This document shows, piece by piece, positions 46,742 through 53,536 of a DNA stretch of 64,000 bases. The DNA comes from Azoarcus sp. PA01. GTDB lineage: Bacteria; Pseudomonadota; Gammaproteobacteria; Burkholderiales; Rhodocyclaceae. The DNA lies in assembly GCA_001274695.2 (NCBI GenBank), contig LARU01000004.1, positions 1,116,001-1,180,000 on the forward strand, in the 5' to 3' direction. The position numbers and the translations under genes are program-made. How positions within the stretch are numbered: position 1 is the stretch's first letter; each line of letters starts with the position of its first letter. Under the pieces are notes generated by a model. The model worked only from the letters and a program-made list of their open reading frames with translations, searched no databases and had not been told where the DNA came from.

Positions 46742-46756
46742 GGCGGTCAGACCGCC
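46742..46756. promoter_or_regulatory. Inverted repeat in the korC leader
   Basis: GGCGGT-CAG-ACCGCC is a perfect 15-base inverted repeat about 95 bases before the korC start. It lies 20-35 bases downstream of a minus-strand TATACT (46782-46777), so it would be in the 5' leader and may act as an operator or RNA hairpin. A plus-strand TATAAT overlaps at 46779-46784, with no gene behind it. Confidence 0.4.
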
Positions 46757-46864
46757 CCTGCCAGTGATTACTCAGCAGTATAATTCAGAACGCGCACTAT
46801 GGTGCATGTTGTTATACAAAGACGCTGTTCATTTCGTTCATTTCGTGCCGCGACAGTACGACCT

Positions 46865-46890
46865 CCGCCCGTCGTCCTGCCGACGGGCGG
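46865..46890 (-). terminator. Strong hairpin after the first hemerythrin gene
   Basis: CCGCCCGTC-(8-base loop)-GACGGGCGG is a perfect 9-base-pair GC-rich stem starting 11 bases after the hemerythrin stop. No T-run follows, but stem strength and position fit a transcription end or mRNA stabiliser. Confidence 0.55.
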
Positions 46891-46900
46891 CGTGGCAGAT

Positions 46901-47491
46901 TCATTCGAGGCAGCACGCTTTCTCGGTGAGCTCGGCGCACCCGCAGCCGGCCTGCGCAGCGATCTGCCGCTGGATGCCGCTGAAACGCGCCTGTACGGCA
47001 TCGCCGAAGAGCGGATCGGCGCCGAGATGGATTGCCGAATCGACGAGGAACCAGTCCTTCTTTTGCAGCGAAGCGCCGAGCCGCGGGAAGATCTCGCGCT
47101 CCTCCTTGTCCATGTGCTCGCGCAGGAACGCGACGTAGCGGCACACGTCGTCGATGATCGTCGCGCGCGACATCATCGCTCCGCCAGCGGCGGCAGCCAG
47201 ATCCGCCGCCAGCGTCGCGCCGCTTGCCTCGATCTGCCGGTGCTGGCCGGCCAGTTCGTCAACGACGTCGCGCGCCGACGGATCGTGCGCAAGGAGCATG
47301 CCGAACGCGACGTCCTCGCGCGGGTGATGGAAGCGGTCGGGGTACTGCGTGAGGTAGTAGACGACGTCCGACATGAGCTCGTAATCCGGCTGCTCGCCGC
47401 GGGCGAACAGTTCGGTCCGGCTTTCGAGCAGATCGAGCAGCTTGCGGTAATTCGCGTGCTCGGCTTTCCACTTGTTGATATGTGCGCACAT
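46901..47491 (-). CDS. Hemerythrin-domain protein with C-terminal cysteine tail (copy 1)
   Basis: A 196-residue four-helix hemerythrin-like protein (PF01814). Likely di-iron ligands lie in KWKAEHANYRKLL, DRFHHPREDVAFGML, GQHRQIE and LREHMDKEEREIFPRL. A C-terminal tail GCGCAELTEKACCLE has five cysteines, an addition that could bind iron, sense redox state or form disulfides. ATG 47491 has cggagac upstream; the longer frame to 47551 is not family-like. Closest relative in the window is the hemerythrin at 50474-51046, which ends in CGC too. It is divergent from the fdxA gene. Confidence 0.86.
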   Translation of the reverse strand: MCAHINKWKAEHANYRKLLDLLESRTELFARGEQPDYELMSDVVYYLTQYPDRFHHPREDVAFGMLLAHDPSARDVVDELAGQHRQIEASGATLAADLAAAAGGAMMSRATIIDDVCRYVAFLREHMDKEEREIFPRLGASLQKKDWFLVDSAIHLGADPLFGDAVQARFSGIQRQIAAQAGCGCAELTEKACCLE

Positions 47492-47589
47492 GACAGTCTC
47501 CGATGTTCGTTTTCGACATCCCGCCTGCCCTGCTGCCGGGGGCGGGACCACTGCACGATTTCATGCTAAGCACGCATGCGCGCCGCCGA

Positions 47590-47605
47590 AATGACTTTTG
47601 TCATT
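47590..47605. promoter_or_regulatory. Crp/Fnr-family binding site in the fdxA promoter
   Basis: AATGACTTTTGTCATT is a perfect inverted repeat with the core TGA-N6-TCA shared by Crp/Fnr-family sites. A -10-like TACTCT at 47627-47632 would put transcription start at 47639 and the site centre exactly at -41.5, the class II activator position. It is also upstream of the divergent hemerythrin gene. The Crp/Fnr protein encoded at 48226-48972 is the nearest candidate to bind it. Confidence 0.6.
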
Positions 47606-47712
47606 CAGCCCGGTGCCGCCCTGCCCTACTCTGCGCTTGCGCCGAACTCCGGCATCTTTCGGTCCGCAGCCGGCAAAACGGCCGGCCCGCCCCCAGCGAG
47701 AGGAGAAAAATC

Positions 47713-48036
47713 ATGACTTACGTGGTCACCGAAGCGTGCATCAAGTGCAAACACACCGATTGCGTCGACGTCTGCCCGACCGACGCTTTCCGCGAAGGCC
47801 CCAATTTCCTCGTCATCGACCCGGAGGAATGCATCGACTGCACGCTGTGTGTCGCCGAATGCCCGGTGGACGCGATCTATGCCGAAGACGACGTGCCGCA
47901 CGAGCAGCGGCAGTTCGTCGCGCTGAACGAAGAACTGGCGAAGGAATGGAAACCGATCGTCGAAGTCAAGCCCGCGCCGGCGGATGCCGGAACGTGGGCG
48001 AAGGTGAAGGACAAGCTCAAGTTCCTGGAACGCTGA
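47713..48036 (+). CDS. fdxA: Seven-iron ferredoxin of the Azotobacter FdI type
   Basis: A 107-residue cytoplasmic ferredoxin carrying one [3Fe-4S] and one [4Fe-4S] cluster. Cysteines are spaced as in Azotobacter vinelandii FdI: CIKCKHTDCVDVCP and CIDCTLCVAECP, with the extended C-terminal tail ending KDKLKFLER. The free cysteine 24 of FdI is alanine here (CPTDAF). ATG 47713 follows gagaggagaaaaatc. It is divergent from a hemerythrin gene and close to korCAB, so it may take electrons from that enzyme, but FdI-type ferredoxins more often act in redox stress responses. Confidence 0.92.
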   Translation: MTYVVTEACIKCKHTDCVDVCPTDAFREGPNFLVIDPEECIDCTLCVAECPVDAIYAEDDVPHEQRQFVALNEELAKEWKPIVEVKPAPADAGTWAKVKDKLKFLER

Positions 48037-48085
48037 GCGGCGCGGCGCGGCGGAGTGCCGCTCTCGAACCGGCAACTGAATACCA

Positions 48086-48172
48086 CCCGTTCGCCCTGGG
48101 CTCGTCGAAGGGCGGTCGCTGGGCTTCGACAAGCCTGTCCTGAGCGAGGCCGAAGGGCTCAGCCCGAACGGT
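48086..48172. repeat. Dispersed hairpin repeat, copy 4
   Basis: This copy runs from CCCGTTCGCCCTGG to CTCAGCCCGAACGGT, with an internal GGGCTTCGACAAGCC hairpin. It lies between the convergent fdxA and Crp/Fnr genes and may serve as their shared transcription end. Confidence 0.8.
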
Positions 48173-48192
48173 CTCTGGTTGCAGCATTGATA

Positions 48193-48246
48193 GGTGGCGA
48201 GGATCCGTCGGGTGTCGAGGATCCGTCAGGTGTCGAGGATCCGCCG
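48193..48246. repeat. 18-base tandem repeat, three copies, across the Crp/Fnr gene stop
   Basis: Units of 18 bases start at 48193, 48211 and 48229, each holding GTGKCGAGGATCCG. The third copy is the end of the Crp/Fnr coding region; the stop (48226-48228) is in the middle one. A single T-to-C change in that TGA would extend the protein with the repeated RILDTR. The array looks like recent duplication of the 3' end of the gene. Confidence 0.75.
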
Positions 48247-48972
48247 CAGCATGTCGGCGCGCGTGATCTCCATCCCGCCGGGCCGGTTCGTCAGCCAGCC
48301 GGCTTTCTGCCACCGGCTGAGGATGCGGATGACGGTTTCGGCTCGCGCGCTGACGAGCTGGCTGATTTCCTCGCGCGTCAGATTCACTTCGACTGCGACC
48401 GCGTGCGCAACGGCAGGACGGCCGAAGCGCTCGATCAGGTAGATCATCAATGCCGCGAGGCGCCGCGGCACCGAGCCCGCGCTGACGATGTCGATCTTCG
48501 CGCGCAGCGCGGCCGTATGCTGGAGCAGCGCCCGGTTGACGGCGAGGCCGACGGTCACCGAAGTCTCGAGCGCTTCCTGCAGCGCGTCGGCGCGGATCGA
48601 CACGACCTCGACCGCGCCGCCGATCGCGATCGCATCGGCGGGAAACAGGCCGTGTTCGAGCACCGCGGCGAGCCCGACCGCCTCGCCGGTGCGGAACAGG
48701 CCGACGACGACGCCGTCCCCGGTCGGCGTCGTCTGCCGGATCTGGACGATTCCCACCTCGATGACGACGAAATGCGCCGCGCGCTCGCCGGTGCGCCACA
48801 GCGGTTCGCCCGACGCGAGGCGACGATGGCGCGCGCCGCGGGCCAGGCGGGCGAGATCGCCGGGCTCCAGCGTCGAGAACAGCTCCAGCGCCGCCATCCG
48901 GTCCGCCACGGTGCGGGTCTCTGCCGGCACGGCCGCCGGCTGCGGCGTGGCAAGGGGCGGTGCGTGACTCAT
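48226..48972 (-). CDS. Crp/Fnr-family transcriptional regulator
   Basis: A 248-residue regulator with an N-terminal cyclic-nucleotide-binding-like beta barrel (FSTLEPGDLARLARGARHRR; SIRADALQEALETSVTVGL) and a C-terminal helix-turn-helix (LTREEISQLVSARAETVIRI). The recognition helix keeps the glutamate and arginine that read TGA-N6-TCA in Crp and Fnr. There is no cysteine in the protein, so it is not an Fnr-type oxygen sensor; a DNR/NnrR-like heme sensor of NO or a different ligand is more likely. ATG 48972 is chosen over 48975 by ribosome-site spacing. It is the last gene of an operon with sdhCDB, hemerythrin and an AhpD-like protein, and its stop lies in an 18-base tandem repeat. Confidence 0.9.
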   Translation of the reverse strand: MSHAPPLATPQPAAVPAETRTVADRMAALELFSTLEPGDLARLARGARHRRLASGEPLWRTGERAAHFVVIEVGIVQIRQTTPTGDGVVVGLFRTGEAVGLAAVLEHGLFPADAIAIGGAVEVVSIRADALQEALETSVTVGLAVNRALLQHTAALRAKIDIVSAGSVPRRLAALMIYLIERFGRPAVAHAVAVEVNLTREEISQLVSARAETVIRILSRWQKAGWLTNRPGGMEITRADMLRRILDT

Positions 48973-49008
48973 CATGTTCCTGCGAAATCGCGACGAACGG
49001 GCGTCGGT

Positions 49009-49704
49009 TCAGGACGATTCGCGCACCAGCGCGAGCCGGATGCGCTCGATCGCGTGCGACGGGCTGAGGCCTTTCGGGCAGACCTCGGTGCAATTCATGA
49101 TCGTGCGGCAGCGGTACAGGCGATACACGTCATCCAGATAGGCCAGCCGCTCGGCGGTCGCGGTGTCGCGGCTGTCGGAGATGAAGCGGTAAGCCTGCAG
49201 CAGCCCTGCGGGGCCGATGAACTTGTCCGGGTTCCACCAGTACGACGGGCAGAACGCGCTGCAGCAGGCGCACAGGATGCATTCGTAGAGGCCGTTGAGG
49301 CGGTCGCGCTCTTCGGGCGTCTGCAGGCGCTCGCGCTCGGGCGTCAGTTCGTCGTTGATCAGGTAGGGCTTGATCGCGTGGTAGTGCGCGAAGAACTGCG
49401 TCATGTCGACGATCAGGTCGCGAATCACCGGAAAACCGGGCAGCGGACGCAGCACCACCGGTTCCTTCAGTCCGGCCAGCGCCGTCAGGCACGCCAGGCC
49501 GTTGCGCCCGTTGATGTTCATCGCGTCCGAACCGCACACGCCTTCACGGCACGAACGCCGGAACGACAGGCTGTCGTCGATCGTCTTGAGCCGCATCAGC
49601 GCGTCGAGCAGCTTCTTGTCGCCCGCCTCCGGCGTGACGTCGTAGTCCTGCATGCGCGGCTTCGCGTCGGCGTCGGGGTTGAAGCGGTAGATGCTGATTC
49701 GCAT
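49009..49704 (-). CDS. sdhB: Succinate dehydrogenase iron-sulfur subunit
   Basis: A 231-residue SdhB with all three cluster motifs: CREGVCGSDAMNINGRNGLA for [2Fe-2S], CILCACCSAFCPSYWW for [4Fe-4S], and CRTIMNCTEVCPKGLSP for [3Fe-4S]. The sequence is close to that of E. coli SdhB, including the quinone-site tryptophan in SYWWNPDKFIGPAGLLQAYR. ATG 49704 has a perfect site (gaggaggaagac). Only 23 bases separate it from sdhD, so the flavoprotein gene sdhA that normally lies between them is absent. It is followed after 36 bases by the Crp/Fnr gene. Confidence 0.93.
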   Translation of the reverse strand: MRISIYRFNPDADAKPRMQDYDVTPEAGDKKLLDALMRLKTIDDSLSFRRSCREGVCGSDAMNINGRNGLACLTALAGLKEPVVLRPLPGFPVIRDLIVDMTQFFAHYHAIKPYLINDELTPERERLQTPEERDRLNGLYECILCACCSAFCPSYWWNPDKFIGPAGLLQAYRFISDSRDTATAERLAYLDDVYRLYRCRTIMNCTEVCPKGLSPSHAIERIRLALVRESS

Positions 49705-49727
49705 GTCTTCCTCCTCGCCGCCGACGC

Positions 49728-50072
49728 TCAGCCGGCGGTGATGAAATGCGCGGCCATCGTCAGCGCGACGCGGATCACGATCGCGATCAGGACGAGTGCG
49801 ATCAGCCCCAGCAACGGCAGACGCACGGCAGGCGAGTGAATGTAGTCGAGCACGATGTCGCGGATGCCGATCCAGCCGTGCAGGGCCAGCGCCGCGAACA
49901 GCACGACGATCAGCACCGCGCCGTGCGGACTCGTCGCCAGCTCGTGCCAGCGTTCATAGCTGAGCGGCGGACCGACCAGCAGCAGCGCCGCAGCCGCTGC
50001 GAGAAAGATCAGCAGCACGACTGCCGTCGCGCGCTGCAGCATCCACGCCCTTTGCCCGACGAACAGCCTCAT
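49728..50072 (-). CDS. sdhD: Succinate dehydrogenase membrane anchor subunit
   Basis: A 114-residue protein with three predicted helices. AWMLQRATAVVLLIFLAAAA is helix 1, and LHGWIGIRDIVLDYIHSPAV carries the heme b ligand histidine and the conserved aspartate of the quinone site. ATG 50072 overlaps the sdhC stop by four bases (ATGA). Part of the minus-strand operon that lacks sdhA. Confidence 0.9.
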   Translation of the reverse strand: MRLFVGQRAWMLQRATAVVLLIFLAAAAALLLVGPPLSYERWHELATSPHGAVLIVVLFAALALHGWIGIRDIVLDYIHSPAVRLPLLGLIALVLIAIVIRVALTMAAHFITAG

Positions 50073-50455
50073 GACAGCCCCCTCGCGCCGGCGGCGAGCG
50101 CGATCACGACCGCCGCGACGATCGCGGCCCACGCGCTGGTCCGCGCCTGGGCGAGACGGCTGCCGATGCCGACATCCATCAGCAGGTGGCGCAGCCCCGC
50201 GAGCACGTGATGCGACGCGGCCCACACGACGACGACGACGAGCAACGCGCGTCCGGGCGCCGACACCAGATCGCGCAGCGCTTCGAAGTCGGCTTCGCTG
50301 CGCAGCGACCGGTCGAGCGCGAGCGCGAGAAGCGGCAGCGTGATGAGCAGCAGCACGCCCGAGATGCGGTGCCCGATCGACACGATCGCGCCGATCGGAA
50401 AACGGATCTGCGACAGGTTCAGGAACTTCGGGGCGCTTCCGGGCGGTGCTCGCAT
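50069..50455 (-). CDS. sdhC: Succinate dehydrogenase cytochrome b556 subunit
   Basis: A 128-residue anchor with three helices: RFPIGAIVSIGHRISGVLLL (family motif SxxHRxSG) and WAASHHVLAGLRHLLMDVGI, which holds the heme-ligand histidine and conserved RHLxxD. The ATG at 50455 is preceded by ggaggcgaac; the GTG frame at 50467 overlaps this ribosome site and is rejected. It lies 18 bases after the hemerythrin gene, in an operon with sdhD and sdhB. Confidence 0.9.
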   Translation of the reverse strand: MRAPPGSAPKFLNLSQIRFPIGAIVSIGHRISGVLLLITLPLLALALDRSLRSEADFEALRDLVSAPGRALLVVVVVWAASHHVLAGLRHLLMDVGIGSRLAQARTSAWAAIVAAVVIALAAGARGLS

Positions 50456-50473
50456 GTTCGCCTCCACTGGTCG

Positions 50474-51046
50474 CTAGGTGGACTCGTCCTCGCACCCGCA
50501 GTTCGCCTCGGCGGCAATGACGCGGTGGAGCTGGACGAAACGGTCCTCTGCAGGGGCGGGGAACAACGGATCCTGGGTGCGCTTCGACGCACCGTCGACC
50601 ACCCGCCAGTCGTCATCGTCCAGAAAACGGACAGCTGTCGGAAACAGCACCAGTTCCTCGACCGCCATGTTGTGGCGCAGGCGCTCCGCGTAAAGCCGGA
50701 CGTTCGCGCCGACCAGCTCCCACGACATCGTTTCCCCGCGCGCAGCGGACTCCAGGTCACGCATCAGGTCCGCACCCTGTCGTGCGAGCGTCGCGTGCTG
50801 CGCTTCGATCTCGTCGCCGAAACCCGGCGGCAACGCGTCCTTTTCCCGCAGCCGCTCGACGATGCGGTCTTCGAGCGGGTGATGGGACACATCCGGAAAG
50901 TTGGTCAGGTAATAGAGGGCATCGACCAGCAGTTCGAGGTCGGCCGTCCCCGGCTCGACTCCCGCAGCCGGCCGGCTTACGAGCAGTCGCACGAGCGCTT
51001 CGAGGTTCGCATGTTCGGCCTGCAGCCGGCCGATCGCGTTCGGCAT
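50474..51046 (-). CDS. Hemerythrin-domain protein with CGC tail (copy 2)
   Basis: A 190-residue hemerythrin-like protein, paralogous to 46901-47491: both start with an AEHANxxxLxxLLxSR helix, share a DVSHHPLED or DRFHHPRED iron-ligand pattern, an AQHATL/GQHRQI histidine, a conserved RHNMAVEELVLFP (or equivalent) helix, and end in a cysteine tail (here NCGCEDEST). ATG 51046 follows gaggggcgtc. It sits eight bases after the AhpD-like gene and 18 bases before sdhC, so it is expressed with the partial succinate dehydrogenase. An O2, NO or iron-sensing role is likely; the reaction is not known. Confidence 0.86.
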   Translation of the reverse strand: MPNAIGRLQAEHANLEALVRLLVSRPAAGVEPGTADLELLVDALYYLTNFPDVSHHPLEDRIVERLREKDALPPGFGDEIEAQHATLARQGADLMRDLESAARGETMSWELVGANVRLYAERLRHNMAVEELVLFPTAVRFLDDDDWRVVDGASKRTQDPLFPAPAEDRFVQLHRVIAAEANCGCEDEST

Positions 51047-51054
51047 GACGCCCC

Positions 51055-51390
51055 TCAGCCCTGTGACTGCTTCATCGTTTCGATCGCGAGCAGCGAGTGT
51101 GCATAGGCAGCACCGGCACGCATTTCCGCGGCCACCCAGATCGCCTCCATGATCTCTTCCTCGGTCGCGCCGCTCTTGAGTGCCTCCGAGGTGTGGCCAT
51201 GGATGCAGTATGGACACTGGGTGACATGCGCGACCGCGACCGCGATCAGCTCCTTCGTCTTCTTCGGCAGGGCGCCGTCGGCAAAAACGGCGTTGCTGAA
51301 CGCCTTGAACGCAGCAAGAGGGCCGGGCGCGAGTTCCTTGCGCTTGCGCGCGGCTTCGATATTCCACTGCGGGTACAAAGACTGGTCCAT
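51055..51390 (-). CDS. AhpD-like / carboxymuconolactone decarboxylase family protein
   Basis: A 111-residue protein of the CMD/AhpD fold. The CPYCIHGHTSEALKSGATEE motif holds the CxxC and downstream histidine of the alkyl-hydroperoxidase AhpD proton-relay type, so a peroxidase or disulfide-reductase role is likelier than decarboxylation. The second ATG (51390), eight bases after GGAGG, is preferred over the ATG at 51405. First gene of the operon with hemerythrin, sdhC, sdhD, sdhB and Crp/Fnr. Promoter at 51451-51478. Confidence 0.88.
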   Translation of the reverse strand: MDQSLYPQWNIEAARKRKELAPGPLAAFKAFSNAVFADGALPKKTKELIAVAVAHVTQCPYCIHGHTSEALKSGATEEEIMEAIWVAAEMRAGAAYAHSLLAIETMKQSQG

Positions 51391-51450
51391 CGTCGAGTCC
51401 TCCATCCGTTGCCCTTGGAAATGCGGCGCAAATGCGCACGGTTACACGGA

Positions 51451-51478
51451 ATAGTAGGCGCTGGTTTTAAAGAGTCAA
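51451..51478 (-). promoter_or_regulatory. Promoter of the hemerythrin-sdhCDB operon with NsrR-like half-site
   Basis: On the minus strand TTGACT (51478-51473) and TACTAT (51456-51451) are 16 bases apart, a strong sigma-70 pattern, giving a start near 51444. Directly upstream and overlapping the -35, AAGATGCATGTTTGTTG (51494-51478) begins with AAGATGCAT, the half-site reported for NsrR-type NO sensors; the second half is not complete. On the plus strand a TATAAT at 51507-51512 may serve the HPP gene. Confidence 0.55.
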
Positions 51479-51625
51479 CAAACATGCATCTTTAGCCGCT
51501 CTTCCCTATAATGAATGCCGCACCAGTCACTCAAGGTGGGCAGGTGCTCCCGGGCAGGTCGCACGAAGCCGCGCCAGCCGGCCGAAAAACAGCCCGGAAC
51601 GGGCGGAAACAAAAGGGGACACATC

Positions 51626-52767
51626 TTGACTTTCGGTTTCAAGCAGCTGGGCCGGCTGCGCTCATGGCTGCGCGCCTTCATTCCCGACGCGCATCACGTC
51701 AGCAGGCGCGAGAGGATCTTCGGCTGCATCGGTGCCCTCCTCGGCCTGATATGCACCGAGTGGATCAGCCGACAGGTGCTCGGCGAGACGAACCCGTGGT
51801 TCATCGCCCGATGGGGGCCTCGGCAGTGCTGCTGTTCGCGATGCCGTCGAGTCCGCTCGCGCAGCCGTGGTCGGTGCTCGGCGGAAACGTGATCTCGGCA
51901 CTCGTCGGCATCACCTGCGCCCAATTGATCGGGACTTCCGGGCTCGGCGCGGCAGTCGCCGTCGGACTGGCGCTGGTCATCATGCTCCAGTTGCGCTGCC
52001 TGCACCCGCCCGGCGGCGCGGTCGCGCTGACCGCGGTGCTCGGCGGCCCGTCGGTCGCGGACCTGGGCTACCAGTTCGCGTTCTGGCCGGTCGCAGTGGA
52101 TTCGTTGTGCCTCGTGCTGTTCGCCCTCGCGTTCAACATCGCCCTCGGACGCCGCTACCCGCATCGCTCGCAGGAGCAGGCAAACCCTCACCTCACGGCA
52201 GACCCGCTGCCGAGCGCCCGGGTCGGCGTCACCCTTGGGGACTTGAACGAAGCCCTCGAGGCGCGCGGCGAACTGCTCGATATCAGCAGCAAGGATCTCG
52301 GCGAAATCCTCGCTGCCGCCGAAGCACGGGCTTTTCGCCGCCGCTTCGGCGAAGTCCGCTGCGGCGACATCATGTCCGAAGACGTCGTCACCGTCGGGAC
52401 GCAGGCATCGATCGGCGAAACCTGGGCGCTGCTCGCGAGGCACAAGATCAAGGCGATCCCGGTCGTCGCGGGCGAGCGGCGGCTCTTGGTCGGCATCGTC
52501 TCGCTGCACGATTTCTTCATTCGCCGCGACCTGGTCGGCACGATGTTCATCGGCGAACTGATGTCGCGCGACGTCGTCACGGCCCGCGCGGACCAGCCGA
52601 TCCTCGAACTGACCAAGCTCTTTTCCGACGGCGGCCTGCATCACGTACCGGTGGTCGATGAGCACCGCAACGTCGTCGGCGTGTTGACGCAGTCCGACCT
52701 CGTCGCCGCCCTCGTCCGAACACGCCTCGACGAGCCCGAGCAGACCGATCTGGCGATGGCCGCCTGA
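51626..52767 (+). pseudogene. HPP-family membrane protein with CBS pair, interrupted by a one-base deletion
   Basis: The N-terminal part (FKQLGRLRSWLRAFIPDAHH...TNPWFIA) starts at a TTG at 51626 with aaaggggacac as ribosome site. From about 51806 the protein continues in another frame as PMGASAVLLFAMPSSPLAQP, with HPP helices and then two CBS domains (CGDIMSEDVVTVGTQAS; GELMSRDVVTARADQP). A missing C in a CCC run at about 51806-51808 (GCCCG for GCCCCG) explains the break. HPP proteins may carry nitrite or other anions; the CBS pair would sense nucleotides. Either a recent pseudogene or a sequencing error. Confidence 0.78.
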
Positions 52768-52789
52768 ACCGCGCCCTGCCCGGGAACGG

Positions 52790-53518
52790 TCAGTGGTGCA
52801 GGATCTTCGCGAGGAAAGTCTGCGCGCGCTCGGATCGCGGCTGGCCGAAGAACTCCTCCTTGGCCGCGTCCTCGACGATCGCGCCGCGATCCATGAAGAT
52901 CACGCGGTGCGCGACCTTGCGCGCGAAGCCCATCTCGTGCGTCACGCACATCATCGTCATGCCTTCGTGCGCGAGCTGGACCATCACGTCGAGCACTTCG
53001 TTGATCATCTCCGGGTCGAGCGCCGACGTCGGCTCGTCGAACAGCATGCAGATCGGGTCCATCGCGAGCGCCCGCGCGATCGCGACGCGCTGCTGCTGAC
53101 CGCCCGAGAGCTGACCGGGATACTTCGCCGCCTGCGCCTTCAGGCCGACGCGGTCGAGCAGCTTCAGCCCCTTGTCGAGAGCCTCGTCACGACTGCGGCC
53201 GAGCACCTTGATCTGCGCGATCGTCAGGTTGTCGGTGATCGTCATGTGCGGGAACAGCTCGAAGTTCTGGAACACCATACCGACCTGCGCGCGCAGCTTC
53301 GGCAGATTCGTCTTCGGGTCCTCGACGGCGACGCCATTGACGACGATGCTGCCTTTCTGGAACGGTTCGAGCGCATTCACGCACTTGATCAGCGTCGATT
53401 TGCCCGAGCCCGACGGACCGCACACGACGACCACTTCGCTCTTGTTCACGTTCGTCGTGCAGTCGGTCAGCACCTGGAAGCTGCCATACCATTTTGAAAC
53501 GTTCTTGATCTCGATCAC
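52790..53518 (-). CDS. gltL: Glutamate/aspartate ABC transporter, ATP-binding subunit
   Basis: A 242-residue ABC ATPase of the polar amino acid type. Walker A GPSGSGKSTLIKC, the signature LSGGQQQRVAIARALA, Walker B CMLFDEPTSALD and the H-loop VTHEMGFAR are complete. The GTG at 53518 (GGAG eight bases upstream) gives VIEIKNVSKWYG, the family start; a TTG at 53536 would add six residues. Last gene of the gltIJKL operon; convergent with the HPP-CBS gene, only 22 bases away. Confidence 0.93.
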   Translation of the reverse strand: MIEIKNVSKWYGSFQVLTDCTTNVNKSEVVVVCGPSGSGKSTLIKCVNALEPFQKGSIVVNGVAVEDPKTNLPKLRAQVGMVFQNFELFPHMTITDNLTIAQIKVLGRSRDEALDKGLKLLDRVGLKAQAAKYPGQLSGGQQQRVAIARALAMDPICMLFDEPTSALDPEMINEVLDVMVQLAHEGMTMMCVTHEMGFARKVAHRVIFMDRGAIVEDAAKEEFFGQPRSERAQTFLAKILHH

Positions 53519-53536
53519 GGTCGGAACTCCGGACAA

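Noticed and set aside
46682..46800. An Fnr box in the korC promoter
   Set aside because: No TTGAT-N4-ATCAA or close variant found; only a 15-base inverted repeat in the leader.
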